Assembly: GCF_017094465.1 (NCBI RefSeq)
Contig: NZ_CP064791.1
Location: 2,356,001-2,420,000, forward strand
From: Halapricum desulfuricans
Lineage (GTDB): Archaea; Halobacteriota; Halobacteria; Halobacteriales; Haloarculaceae
Reading direction: 5' to 3'
Length of the DNA stretch: 64,000 bases
The position numbers were made by a program, and so were the translations under genes. The notes beneath the pieces are model-generated. The model was not told the origin of the DNA. It worked only from the letters and a program-made list of their open reading frames with translations, and searched no databases. Below are positions 7,826-16,506 of the stretch, piece after piece (position 1 is the first letter of the stretch; each line of letters begins with the position of its first letter).

Positions 7826-9598
7826 TCAGGAAAGGAGTTGCGGGCCGAACAGCATCAGGAGCAGGCTGACGCCCATGATCAGCCCGATCGAGATCGTGAC
7901 CACCTGGACGTGCCGGCGGTGGTTCAGCGGCGTCCGGGCGAGAATCGCCTCCGTGCTCGTCCGCAGGAGGTGCCCGCCGTCAAGCGGGAACGCAGGGATG
8001 CAGTTGAACAGCCCGAGATTGAAGTTGATCCAGCCGGTCCAGAACAGCAGGTTCGCGAGCAGGAACACGCCGCCGCCGAGCGGTTCGAGCGGTCCCTGGA
8101 CGACGTAGAAGTTCGTGATCGGGTCGAGGAAGCCGGCGAAATTAAAGCCCAGCGACGGCGACGCGACGGCCGCGAAGGGCAACACCAGCAGCGTCACGGC
8201 GATCGTCGCGAGCGACCCCTCGCCGAGTCCGCCAAGCGCGCCGTCACCGGACAGCGCCGCCAGATAGGACTCGGCGGGATAGACCTGGACCCCGAAGTCG
8301 TTGACCACGATCCCGCTGTAGCCGGGCTGGACGCCCAACACGCCCACGAGCGCGCCGCCGGTTCGGCTGTTCTCCTCGAGTTTGACGTCATACTGCTCCG
8401 GGGAGCCATCGACGTACGCCTCAATAGTAACAGTCGTCCCGGCATCGAGATCGGCAAGGATATCCTGCAGTGTCTCGGCGTCGGGCGTGCGAGTGCCGTC
8501 GATACGGGTCACGACGATCGGCTCGCCCGCGGGAGCACCGGCGTCGGCCAGGGGGCCGTCCTCGCCGACCGCGCTGGCATAGGCGCCGACCGGGGCGGTA
8601 ACGGTCGAGCCGTTGTCGATCGTGAGCGTCGCGACCGTCCGGTTGCTCACCGCGTCGTGGAACTGGCTTTCAGTCGAGACGGTCGTGTCGTTGACGGCGA
8701 CGATCGTATCGCCAGCATCGACCGCGAGCGGGCCGTCCGCCAGCGCGCGTGTCACCAGCGCGGAGCGGTTGACCATCACGGATTCGCCGGCGGCGGTCGT
8801 CACCGATACCGTCTGCTCGCTATGGTTGGCTAGCACGGCGTCGATGTCCGACGCCGACTCGACGTCCATCCCGGCGATAGAGACGAGACGATCGCCACCG
8901 TCCAGTCCGGCCGCCCGGGCCGGCGAGTCCTGCATCGAGCCGCCGACCGGGACGCCGCCGGCGACGGCGATCGATCCCGTGACCGGACCGAACAGCAGGG
9001 CGAAGGCGATGACGGTGATCGCGAAGTTGTTGGTGACGCCGGCGGCGAACATCCGGCTCTGTGCGCCGCGGCCGGCCGCCTTGCGGTCGTCTTCGTCAGG
9101 TTCAACGAACGCGCCGAGTGGAATGATCGTCAGCAGGACGACGCCCATCGATTCGATCTCGATGTCCTCGACGCGACTGAGCAGACCGTGCCCGCCCTCG
9201 TGGACGACCAGCCCGACGAGAAGTCCGAAGACGATCTCGGGGGCGGCCGACAGCGGCAGGAAGTCGTTGAGACCGGGGATGACGAGCGCGTTCTGTGGCT
9301 CCTGGATCGCCGAGGCCGACGGCTGGCGGAGGCTCTGGTAGGCCGACAGCAGGACTGTCAGAAAGAGTCCGACCAGCAGGACAAGCGCGATCCCCAGCCC
9401 GAGGTTGCCCCAGGCCCGCCAGAACCGCTCTCGTCGCGCCAGTCGGTCGAGAAACGCCTTGCCACGCTGTGTGTGAATCGTCGTCAGCGGGCCCGAAACG
9501 TGCACGAACTCCGGCAAGATCCCACGCTGTCGGAGCCCCATGACGACGACCGTATAGAGGACCATCCCCGCGACCACCAGGGTCAGCGTCGAAACCAT
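7826..9598 (-). CDS. Site-2-type M50 membrane metalloprotease with PDZ domain(s)
   Basis: A 590-residue membrane protein. The zinc motif VHEGGHGLL (HEGGH at 133-137) lies in a helix after two N-terminal membrane segments, and the third zinc ligand lies in FPLDGGHLLRT near residue 555, as in M50 proteases. Between them are a second membrane segment with TNNFAI, and PDZ-like regions of roughly residues 215-290 and 320-400 with the typical ARAAGLDGGDRLVSIAG sequence. Site-2 proteases cut membrane-embedded regulators or signal peptide remnants. The substrate is unknown. It is followed by the small gene at 9677 in the same orientation, upstream in transcription order. Confidence 0.9.
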   Translation of the reverse strand: MVSTLTLVVAGMVLYTVVVMGLRQRGILPEFVHVSGPLTTIHTQRGKAFLDRLARRERFWRAWGNLGLGIALVLLVGLFLTVLLSAYQSLRQPSASAIQEPQNALVIPGLNDFLPLSAAPEIVFGLLVGLVVHEGGHGLLSRVEDIEIESMGVVLLTIIPLGAFVEPDEDDRKAAGRGAQSRMFAAGVTNNFAITVIAFALLFGPVTGSIAVAGGVPVGGSMQDSPARAAGLDGGDRLVSIAGMDVESASDIDAVLANHSEQTVSVTTAAGESVMVNRSALVTRALADGPLAVDAGDTIVAVNDTTVSTESQFHDAVSNRTVATLTIDNGSTVTAPVGAYASAVGEDGPLADAGAPAGEPIVVTRIDGTRTPDAETLQDILADLDAGTTVTIEAYVDGSPEQYDVKLEENSRTGGALVGVLGVQPGYSGIVVNDFGVQVYPAESYLAALSGDGALGGLGEGSLATIAVTLLVLPFAAVASPSLGFNFAGFLDPITNFYVVQGPLEPLGGGVFLLANLLFWTGWINFNLGLFNCIPAFPLDGGHLLRTSTEAILARTPLNHRRHVQVVTISIGLIMGVSLLLMLFGPQLLS

Positions 9599-9676
9599 TA
9601 CCCGAAGCCAGGGGGTACGCCGTCAAGAGGATTGTGCATAGGGGATTGCAGGCCGCCGAGTTGGCGCGGCCAGTCG

Positions 9677-9940
9677 TCACACCTGATCGTCCGGATCGTG
9701 CCGCTCGATCATGCGCTCGGCTTCGGTAGCGTAGCGCTGTCGCGTCTCCTCGTCTGGGACGGATTCGAGCCGCTCCGGTTCGACGTCCTTGGCGGCGGTC
9801 GGCGGCCGCTTGGTCAGCAACGCGGTCGACAGTTGCTGGGTGAGATGGCGCTGTCCGTCCGGGGTCGCGTAGACGAGCGTCACCAGGTCCTCGTCGTAGT
9901 AATCGCGCTCGACCAGCCAGCACCGGACCGTCTCTGACAT
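9677..9940 (-). CDS. Conserved-looking small haloarchaeal protein, function unknown
   Basis: An 87-residue soluble acidic protein beginning MSETVRCWLVERDYYDED. The first 45 residues look like a compact alpha/beta unit (short strand CWLVERDYYDEDLVTLVYAT, then GQRHLTQQLS), and the rest is charged helix. It has no signal peptide or membrane segment. It lies 78 bases upstream of the M50 protease start and could share its transcript. I do not recognise the family. Confidence 0.6.
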   Translation of the reverse strand: MSETVRCWLVERDYYDEDLVTLVYATPDGQRHLTQQLSTALLTKRPPTAAKDVEPERLESVPDEETRQRYATEAERMIERHDPDDQV

Positions 9941-10028
9941 ATCGTCCGTTTCGATCGGCCAGGAGTTGTATCCTCCGACTGCCGGTCGACGGTGCTGTTA
10001 TACCGGCGGGTACCGAATGGACCGATCG

Positions 10029-10622
10029 ATGAGCCGCTGGAACGATCGGGTCGAGGAACTGCTCTACGAGGGCGAGTCAGTTGTCGACCGAATCGAGGTC
10101 GGGACGGCGACAGTGGTCGTCACGAGCCACCGGGTGCTGGCGTTCACGCCCCGGCAGGACGGCGCGAACTTCCAGCAGGCCGACCGGCCGAACGTCACTG
10201 GCGTCTCGATGAGCACGGACAGCGACTCGGCCGTTCTCGGGTACGCGCTCCGGGCCACGGCGTACGGTCTCGTGTTGGTCGTCGCAGGCGTGTTCCTCCC
10301 GATCGACCGGTTTCTCTCCGGAGTCACGATCCCCGAGACGACGGGGCAACTCGGTATCGGCGGCGTGCTGGGACTGTTCCAGCGGCTCCTGTCGTTGCTC
10401 AGGAACCTGGACGATCTCATGCAGGTGTTCGGCGCGCTCCTGTTGCTGTTCGCGATCGTCCCGTTCGGCATGTACCTCTGGTCGCGAGAGCAGTCACTGG
10501 TGATCGAACTCGCGGCGGAAGACGAATCGATCTCCCTCCCCGTCCCCGAGTCCGACAGCGAGGCGGTCGCCGACCGGCTGGAGGGGGCTCTCGTGCCCGG
10601 TAGCGATAGCGCGGACGGGTAG
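10029..10622 (+). CDS. Membrane protein with bacterial-PH-like domain
   Basis: A 197-residue protein. Residues 1-65 (VEELLYEGESVVDRIEVG, then VVVTSHRVLAFTP) look like the PH-like fold of YdbS/YvlB-type proteins. Hydrophobic segments at about 75-100 and 135-160 would anchor it; the C-terminal tail VIELAAEDESISLPVP again resembles a PH strand pair. ATG 10029 is preferred because a TATA (GTTATA, 9997-10002) predicts RNA starting near 10026; ATG 10017 is the alternative. No neighbour indicates its role. Confidence 0.62.
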   Translation: MSRWNDRVEELLYEGESVVDRIEVGTATVVVTSHRVLAFTPRQDGANFQQADRPNVTGVSMSTDSDSAVLGYALRATAYGLVLVVAGVFLPIDRFLSGVTIPETTGQLGIGGVLGLFQRLLSLLRNLDDLMQVFGALLLLFAIVPFGMYLWSREQSLVIELAAEDESISLPVPESDSEAVADRLEGALVPGSDSADG

Positions 10623-10674
10623 CGCTGGCCGTACGCAAGTGGACAGACCCACGGGCAGCGGCCGACAGACAAGC

Positions 10675-10682
10675 CTTTTTAC
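10675..10682 (+). promoter_or_regulatory. TATA box for the winged-helix gene
   Basis: The T-run TTTTTAC about 25-30 bases upstream of GTG 10705 predicts a leaderless message and supports that start over the longer ORF. Confidence 0.5.
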
Positions 10683-10704
10683 TGCGCATGCGAATCAACC
10701 GGTA

Positions 10705-11058
10705 GTGCCGGACGACGATCGGAGCATCGAAGATATCCTGGATACGATCGGTGACGAGCACGCACGGCGCGTCCTCGCGGCGATCGGTCGCGAGCCCAAG
10801 TCCGCGAAGGAACTGAGCGAGGAGTGTGAGCTCTCGCTGCCGACGGTCTACCGTCGCATCGAGATGCTCGAGGAGTACGACCTCATCACCAACCGGACCC
10901 TGGTCGCGGAGGACGGCAACCACTACAAGGTCTTCGAATCGAACTTCGAGAGCACGGTCATCTCGCTGGAAGACGACGAGTACCGGGTCCGGATCTACCG
11001 GACCGAGAATCTCCCCGATCGGTTCAGCCAGCTCTGGGACGAACTCGGTTCGGAGTAG
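10705..11058 (+). CDS. Winged-helix (ArsR-like) regulator paired with DUF7521 gene
   Basis: A 117-residue protein with an ArsR-type winged helix: ILDTIGDEHARRVLAAI, recognition region LSLPTVYRRIEMLEEYDLI, and the wing VAEDGNHYKVFES. The C-terminus STVISLEDDEYRVRIYR forms the extra strands common in haloarchaeal members. The following gene is a DUF7521 membrane protein 46 bases away, a pairing often seen in haloarchaea, so the regulator probably controls or senses through that partner. GTG 10705 is chosen on promoter distance; an in-frame start at 10639 would lie upstream of the TATA box. There is no Cys cluster for metal sensing. Confidence 0.8.
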   Translation: MPDDDRSIEDILDTIGDEHARRVLAAIGREPKSAKELSEECELSLPTVYRRIEMLEEYDLITNRTLVAEDGNHYKVFESNFESTVISLEDDEYRVRIYRTENLPDRFSQLWDELGSE

Positions 11059-11104
11059 GGACTGATGAAAATAGCTTAGTACGTCAGCGTCCCAGACAGG
11101 GACG

Positions 11105-11410
11105 ATGCCGGATCTCACTATCTGGGCCGCCCGTGGCGTGTTGATCCTGCTTCGCCTGGTGTTGTTCGGGCTGTCCCTCGGGCTGACCGTGATCAGCTTC
11201 CAGGCCTATCAGTCCCAGCAGACCGAGCGGCTGCAGTACGCGTTTATCGGCTTCGCGTTCATCAGCATGGGCGTCGCCGTGAGCAACGTCGTCGCCCAGA
11301 TCGGTTGGGTCGCCGACACGGTCGAGATCGTCCGGATCTTCTTTCAGGCCTCGGAGACAGTGCCGTTCATCGTCGGATTCGCGATGCTGTACCTCTCGCT
11401 GTACCGGTGA
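11105..11410 (+). CDS. DUF7521-type membrane protein
   Basis: A 101-residue protein with three hydrophobic helices, at about 8-35, 45-65 and 75-98. It is short, nearly without soluble parts, and follows the winged-helix gene in the same direction. This matches the haloarchaeal HTH + DUF7521 two-gene unit from memory. The helices could sense membrane state or act as a small transducer, but no catalytic residue is visible. The function is unknown. Confidence 0.75.
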   Translation: MPDLTIWAARGVLILLRLVLFGLSLGLTVISFQAYQSQQTERLQYAFIGFAFISMGVAVSNVVAQIGWVADTVEIVRIFFQASETVPFIVGFAMLYLSLYR

Positions 11411-11477
11411 CTGCTTCCGAATATCGAAACGGATATACTTCTGGCATGATCCGCTGTAACCAACGGGGTGTGGGAAT

Positions 11478-11636
11478 ATGCCAGAATGTCAGAACTGCGG
11501 TTCGTTCGTAACTGAAGCGTACGCACGAGTGTTTACGCCGCGCGGCGTCGATAACCCGCGAGTCTGTCCGGAGTGTGAGGACAAACTCCGGGACGGTGCC
11601 GACATCAGGGAGGCGCGGTCGCCACGCCACTCCTGA
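11478..11636 (+). CDS. DUF7563-like zinc-finger micro-protein
   Basis: A 52-residue protein: MPECQNCGSFVTEAYARVF, then a Pro/Arg turn, then VCPECEDKLRDGADIREA and a short basic tail. Two CxxC knuckles (CQNC, CPEC) make one treble-clef-like zinc site. Haloarchaea carry many such micro-proteins; this one fits DUF7563, as I recall that family. It sits just downstream of the DUF7521 gene (67 bases) on the same strand. Its role is unknown; nucleic-acid or protein contact is the usual guess. Confidence 0.75.
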   Translation: MPECQNCGSFVTEAYARVFTPRGVDNPRVCPECEDKLRDGADIREARSPRHS

Positions 11637-11766
11637 TACCGGTAGCTGTACGTGCGCGCGGATAGTCGGCCCACCGCAGTGCGATGTCACAGCCGCCAGT
11701 AGGAAACTCGGGCCCGCGGCAGCCAAGTCACGTTGTTTATGAGGGACAAGCCCGTTTCTAGCGTCG

Positions 11767-13611
11767 ATGACTGACGCGAATCCCCAGATCGTCCGCCTGT
11801 TCGGCGGACCGGGGAGCGGGAAGACCACCGCATTGCTCGACCGCGTCGAGGAGTTGCTCGAACGCGACGACATCGACGTTCGCGACGTGCTAGTGGTCTC
11901 CTATACCCGTGCGGCCGCAGCGGAGATCCGGGACCGACTCGCCGAACGGCTGGACATCTCGCCACGTGCGCTGAAAGGCAACGTGAGCACGATGCACGCG
12001 AAAGCCTACGAGTTGCTGAACCTCTCGCGAGGGGACGTCGTCGGCGAAGACGACAAAAAGGAGTTCTGTGAGAGTTACGGCCTGGATTTCGAGGACGAAT
12101 ACGAAGGGTCGAGACGGCGATCGGCCCGGTCGACGACGATCGGGAACAAGATCATCGCGACCAGCCAGTGGCTCCAGCGGACCCGCCGGGACGTCGCCGA
12201 CTGGTACGACGTCCCCTTCAAGTGGGACGAAGAGGAAGTCCGTCTCCCGCCGGAGATCGACGACAACGCCCAGACGGGCAACAAGTACACGCCGACCTGG
12301 CCGAGCGACGACGACCGGATCGACGTACCCGAGGCGATCCGCGCCTGGCGGTCGTACAAGGGCGAGCAGGGACTGGTCGGGTTCGCGGACATGCTCGAAC
12401 GGGTCAAACAGCGCTCGCTGTTGCCCAGCGTCGATTACCTGATCATCGACGAGTTCCAGGACATCACGACCCTGCAGTACGACGTCTACGAGGAGTGGAA
12501 GCCACAGATGGAGAAGGTCCTGATCGCGGGCGACGACGACCAGGTCGTCTACGCCTGGCAGGGGGCCGATCCGGATCTGTTGTTGGACGAGGACGTGACC
12601 GACGACGAGATTCTGCCCAACTCCTATCGACTACCGTCGCGGATCCTCAACGTGGTCAACAGGCAGGTTAGCCACATCGACAAGCGCCAGGAGAAAGACC
12701 TCAATCCCCGCAAGGAAGGCGGGACCGTCGAAGCCGTCTCCGGGCCCTCGATGCTCGATCTGGCTCGTAACGTCAAAGCGACCATCGAGGAAGACGACGA
12801 CGGGACGGCGATGGTGCTGTTCCGGGCGCGCTATCAGATGTTCCAGTTCATCGACGAGTTCATCGACGAGGGGATCCCCTTCCAGTGTCTGACCGACCAG
12901 CGGATGTGGACCGATCGACTCACCCAGTACGTCCGGGGGATCGAGAACCTCGCCGCCGACGAGCAGCTGACGGCGCTACAGGCCCGCCGGCTGGCTGATA
13001 TGCTGGCCGATTCGGCCTTCGGCACCGGCGAACGCGACGACCTGTTCGACGCGATCGACGAGATCACCGACGAGAAGGAAACCGACGACCTCCAGGAGAT
13101 CTACGTCGAGCCGGGCCTGATCGAGGAGCACGCGCCCTTCGCGCCCGATCCGGTCGCGGCGGGGGACATGCTCCGGAAGATCACGAGCTTCCAGGAGCGG
13201 ACCGTCGACGCGTACTTCGGCGGCGAGTACGAGGGGATGGCTCCCGATCGGTTGCGACTCGGGACGATCCACTCCGCGAAGGGTCGGGAAGCCGATCACG
13301 TCTTCGTCGCGACCGACCTCACGGAGAAGGTCGTCGAGCAGATGGCCGCGACGGTCGAACAGGACGGCATCGACGTGCCGGGCATCGACGAGTTCACCAA
13401 GCACACCTCGCCGGTGCCGACGCTGACGGACAACGAGCGACGGGTCTTCTACGTCGGGATGTCCCGAGCGCGCGAGCGGCTGGTGATCCTCGAAAACCTC
13501 ATCGACGGGGCGCCGACCCTGCCGGTCGACGTGTTGCTCAACAACGAACCGACCGACGCCGACCTCGAAACGCTACTCGACGAGGCCCAGGGTATCGCCC
13601 CAGCACAGTAG
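11767..13611 (+). CDS. UvrD/Rep-type superfamily 1 DNA helicase
   Basis: A 614-residue SF1A helicase. Walker A is FGGPGSGKTTALL (residues 13-21), motif Ia VSYTRAAAAEIRDRL, motif II IIDEFQDIT, motif III GDDDQVVYAWQGAD, motif V GTIHSAKGREADHVF and motif VI FYVGMSRARERL. It should unwind DNA 3'-5' using ATP. Motif III reads DDDQ instead of the usual DPDQ. It is a little shorter than bacterial UvrD (about 720), with a reduced 2B region. It probably acts in repair or replication-fork clearing. It stands alone. Confidence 0.92.
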   Translation: MTDANPQIVRLFGGPGSGKTTALLDRVEELLERDDIDVRDVLVVSYTRAAAAEIRDRLAERLDISPRALKGNVSTMHAKAYELLNLSRGDVVGEDDKKEFCESYGLDFEDEYEGSRRRSARSTTIGNKIIATSQWLQRTRRDVADWYDVPFKWDEEEVRLPPEIDDNAQTGNKYTPTWPSDDDRIDVPEAIRAWRSYKGEQGLVGFADMLERVKQRSLLPSVDYLIIDEFQDITTLQYDVYEEWKPQMEKVLIAGDDDQVVYAWQGADPDLLLDEDVTDDEILPNSYRLPSRILNVVNRQVSHIDKRQEKDLNPRKEGGTVEAVSGPSMLDLARNVKATIEEDDDGTAMVLFRARYQMFQFIDEFIDEGIPFQCLTDQRMWTDRLTQYVRGIENLAADEQLTALQARRLADMLADSAFGTGERDDLFDAIDEITDEKETDDLQEIYVEPGLIEEHAPFAPDPVAAGDMLRKITSFQERTVDAYFGGEYEGMAPDRLRLGTIHSAKGREADHVFVATDLTEKVVEQMAATVEQDGIDVPGIDEFTKHTSPVPTLTDNERRVFYVGMSRARERLVILENLIDGAPTLPVDVLLNNEPTDADLETLLDEAQGIAPAQ

Positions 13612-13654
13612 CCGGGCGCGTCGACTCCCCGGCGCCGTCGTCGGCTTCGGGATG

Positions 13655-13663
13655 TGTTTTTAT
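13655..13663 (+). promoter_or_regulatory. TATA box upstream of the small helical protein and kinase genes
   Basis: TTTTTATTA lies after the helicase gene. Transcription would start near 13687 and cover both 13737-13919 and the kinase at 13923. Confidence 0.45.
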
Positions 13664-13736
13664 TAGTTACTTCCCCGAATGTATCGGTAGCTTGGCCGCC
13701 GTGATCCGGTCCGGATCGCGGCGGAGGATGGATCGC

Positions 13737-13919
13737 ATGGACTCGAACACACCGAAACTGATCGCGGATCGACGGCGCACAGTCGGCGAGTTGGATCTAG
13801 CCGCGGAAACCGGGATCGCGGCAGATATCGAACGGATCGCGGCGGCCAGCCGCCGACGGACCACACAGATCGAGCAGAGCCACGAGGCCGTCCAGCGTCT
13901 GAGAGGAGGGAGCGACTGA
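13737..13919 (+). CDS. Small helical protein upstream of the histidine kinase
   Basis: A 60-residue charged protein, MDSNTPKLIADRRRTVGELD..., predicted to be mostly helix. ATG 13737 is chosen because GGAGG at 13723-13727 gives a well-spaced ribosome site; ATG 13728 would be too close. It ends 3 bases before the kinase gene, so the two are almost certainly co-translated. It has no membrane segment or metal motif, and I know no family. It may be an accessory partner of the kinase. Confidence 0.55.
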   Translation: MDSNTPKLIADRRRTVGELDLAAETGIAADIERIAAASRRRTTQIEQSHEAVQRLRGGSD

Positions 13920-13922
13920 CCG

Positions 13923-15773
13923 ATGCCCCCGGATTCGGAAGCCCCTGGTACCGTCGTGCTCGTCGACCCGGACGGTCGCCTCGAGCCGATCGCGGACGCG
14001 CTCACGGCTGCAATCGACGATGTCCGGACCGTCGGGCGAGCCGACGCCATCGAGTCGGTCGCGGAGCCGATCGCTTGCGTCCTCGTCGCGCACGATCCGC
14101 GAGACGGCGAGGAGCGGATCGACGGCATCGAGGCGATGGCGACCGCTCGCGACCGTCTGGAAGACGTGCCCGTCGGCGTGTACGCACTCGATCAGCGGCG
14201 GGAGACAGTGACGGACCTGTGTGAGGCGGGAGCTGATACCGTCGTCCGCGTGCCCCCGGAGCGCCAGTCGTTGCTCGTCGATCGGATCCGCCATCTCGCC
14301 GGTGTCGCCGAGAACGAGCCGCTCGGGACGCAGTTCCAGTCGTTCCTCGATCACTACCCAAACCAGGTCTATTTCAAAGATCGGAACAGTCGCTTCGTGA
14401 ACGCGACACAGAACGAGAGCGTCGAATCGTCGGGACTGGACCGCCAGCAGGTGATCGGGCTCACCGATTACGACATTTACGAACGATCGCTCGCCGATAA
14501 GTTGTTCGAGGAGGAACAACGGCTGCTGGAGACGGAAGAGCCGATCAAAGAGAAGATCGAACACTTCACCGAGGGCGGCGAGGACAGGTGGATCTCGACG
14601 ACGAAAGTCCCGCGATACGACGAGGACGGACAGCTCCTCGGGCTGGTCGGCAACGTCAGGGACATCACATCGATCAAACAACAGGAACGGGCGATGGCGA
14701 CGCTCCACGACGTGAGTAGACGGCTCGTTCGCGCCGAATCGCGGCAGGAAGTGGGCGAGGCAGCGGTCGAGATCGCGACGGAGATAGAGCAACTCCCCAA
14801 GGCGCGTATCGATCTGTTCGATCCCGAAGACGGCGGGCTCCGGACGGTGGCCGAAACCGACAGCGTCGATTGGAACGAACAGTCGTTCCGGCACACGGCC
14901 GCGACGCGGACGCCGCGCTACCGGGCGGATGCCGGGGAGTTCGTGTCGGTCGAGGTCGACGAGCACGAGCATCGCGAACTGGAGTTGCCGGGCGACATCG
15001 ATGCGGTGTGTGGGTTGCGGCTACCGGTGGGCGAACACGGTGTGCTGGGGGTCGACAGCGGGGGCGAGACGCTCGATCCGTTCACCGTCGAGCTCGCGCA
15101 CGTCCTGGCCTCGAACGTCGAGGCCGCGCTCGACAGGGCACAACAGGAGCGTCGACTCACCGCCCAGTCGGAACGCCTCGAAGAGTTCGCCGCCCTGAGT
15201 TCTCACGAACTGCGCAACCGCCTCCAGATCGCGCTCGGAACGGCCGAGCGGGCGCGTGCCGAGGACGACCTCGGCGCGATCGAGGAGGTGATCGAGACGC
15301 TCTCGCGGATGAACCGGCTCGTCTCGCAGCTGTTGACGCTGGCTCGGACGGGATCGGTGACCAGGTCGACTGAGTCGATCGCGCTTTCGGGAATCGCCGA
15401 GCGGGCGTGGGACGTCGCTGGCCGGGGCGGGATGAGCCTCGCTATCGAGGACGACGCGGTCGTCACGGCCGATCGGGACGCACTGCTCGAAGTGTTCGAG
15501 ATGTTGTTCCGGGCGATCGTCGACGCCACCGGGAGCAGACACGTTCGCGTCGGGACGCTGCCGGACGGCTTTTGCATCGAGGACGACGGGTCGGCGGTCG
15601 ACCCCGCTGATCTGTTCGAACCGACTCACTCCGACGGCGGACCGGCGGGCGACAGCATCTATCTCGTCTCCGCGATCGCGGACGCGCACGGCTGGGACAT
15701 CGAAGTCGAACCGAGCGATGGCGGCGGTACGCGCTTCGCGTTCCGCGGGGTCGACATCGCGCACGTGGAGTGA
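13923..15773 (+). CDS. PAS/GAF sensor histidine kinase with degenerate ATP-binding domain
   Basis: A 616-residue soluble protein. Residues 10-125 are receiver-like. Residues 140-252 are a PAS fold (FLDHYPNQVYFKDRNSRFVN) with its PAC tail. Residues 255-405 look like GAF. Residues 418-475 are HisKA with H428 in SSHELRNRL. The ATPase domain from 505 on is weak: the N box reads VFEMLFRAIVDA, with Ala where Mg-ATP kinases have Asn; the first Gly box is IEDDGSAVDP, and the second (around 570-582) lacks the GLGL pattern and reads GDSIYLV. It may therefore not bind ATP and may act as a pseudokinase or scaffold. No membrane anchor is present. Confidence 0.85.
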   Translation: MPPDSEAPGTVVLVDPDGRLEPIADALTAAIDDVRTVGRADAIESVAEPIACVLVAHDPRDGEERIDGIEAMATARDRLEDVPVGVYALDQRRETVTDLCEAGADTVVRVPPERQSLLVDRIRHLAGVAENEPLGTQFQSFLDHYPNQVYFKDRNSRFVNATQNESVESSGLDRQQVIGLTDYDIYERSLADKLFEEEQRLLETEEPIKEKIEHFTEGGEDRWISTTKVPRYDEDGQLLGLVGNVRDITSIKQQERAMATLHDVSRRLVRAESRQEVGEAAVEIATEIEQLPKARIDLFDPEDGGLRTVAETDSVDWNEQSFRHTAATRTPRYRADAGEFVSVEVDEHEHRELELPGDIDAVCGLRLPVGEHGVLGVDSGGETLDPFTVELAHVLASNVEAALDRAQQERRLTAQSERLEEFAALSSHELRNRLQIALGTAERARAEDDLGAIEEVIETLSRMNRLVSQLLTLARTGSVTRSTESIALSGIAERAWDVAGRGGMSLAIEDDAVVTADRDALLEVFEMLFRAIVDATGSRHVRVGTLPDGFCIEDDGSAVDPADLFEPTHSDGGPAGDSIYLVSAIADAHGWDIEVEPSDGGGTRFAFRGVDIAHVE

Positions 15774-15821
15774 ACACAACGGTCTGCTCTCTGAGCTTAC
15801 GAGTCGGGAATCGGGGGCGTG

Positions 15822-16034
15822 TCACTCTCGGGATATATACTCTTGAGATGCGATTGCTATGATCGTGAATACGAGATAGATAGATATCGTGAAAAGGAAA
15901 AACCAACTGAGAGTCTCGATATCGGTTGATAGATATTGGCTCCCAGAGTTGAAATACGTAGATGACCCACCGGCGAGGAGTGCGATAAATCCGCGCTCTG
16001 GCGACCACCAGTAGTCTTTGTGTCGTGAATCCAT
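15822..16034 (-). CDS. Small AT-rich membrane protein, unknown
   Basis: A 70-residue protein beginning MDSRHKDYWWSPERGF, with one strong hydrophobic helix (LSWFFLFTISIYLVFTII) and a weaker one earlier. Codon use is unlike the neighbours: AT-rich third positions and little Asp/Glu. An in-frame GTG at 16049 would add five residues. The composition suggests recent transfer or a fast-evolving gene. I know no family, and I am not sure it is expressed. Confidence 0.4.
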   Translation of the reverse strand: MDSRHKDYWWSPERGFIALLAGGSSTYFNSGSQYLSTDIETLSWFFLFTISIYLVFTIIAIASQEYISRE

Positions 16035-16083
16035 ATTTGAACGAGCCACGCTGTGATTTTTGCCTGGACTACGGTAATCGCTC

Positions 16084-16458
16084 TCAGAGCAGGTCCCGAA
16101 CTTCCGAGTAGAACATGTCGTGATCGTCGACGGCGTCGACCTCGCGGGCGATCTTCACCGCGAGGGCGTGCCAGCACAGCTCGGTCGGGTCCTCGGCATC
16201 GAGGTTGTACTCGGCGTCCTTGCAGGTACAGCCGTCGTCCTCGACGATGTATTCGTCGTCGTGGCCGACGACGACCGTGAAGTCGTTGTACTGCTTGACT
16301 CGCCCCTCGGCGACGGCCTCGATCGCCTGGACGCCGCGGGAGCCATGCACCGAGATGATGCGGTCGGTCACCTCGGAATCGATTTCGCCGGCCTCGGCGA
16401 GCGCCTGTCGCCACTGTTCGACCGCGTTCACGCACTCGACTATGGCAGGGCGGGACAA
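16084..16458 (-). CDS. SWIM-type zinc-finger protein
   Basis: A 124-residue protein. The SWIM pattern CxC...CxH is visible as GCTCKDAEYN followed by ELCWHALAVKIA. SWIM fingers bind DNA or protein, and haloarchaea have several short members of this type. The N-terminal half contains a helix-rich region and a strand pair (YNDFTVVVGHDDEYIVED) leading into the finger. Start ATG 16458 is the longest; no closer alternative is marked by a ribosome site. The neighbours give no clue to the target. Confidence 0.75.
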   Translation of the reverse strand: MSRPAIVECVNAVEQWRQALAEAGEIDSEVTDRIISVHGSRGVQAIEAVAEGRVKQYNDFTVVVGHDDEYIVEDDGCTCKDAEYNLDAEDPTELCWHALAVKIAREVDAVDDHDMFYSEVRDLL

Positions 16459-16506
16459 AACGCTTCGGTGCTGGCGTCGGGGGACGACAGCGTGTCGGCG
16501 GATCGA

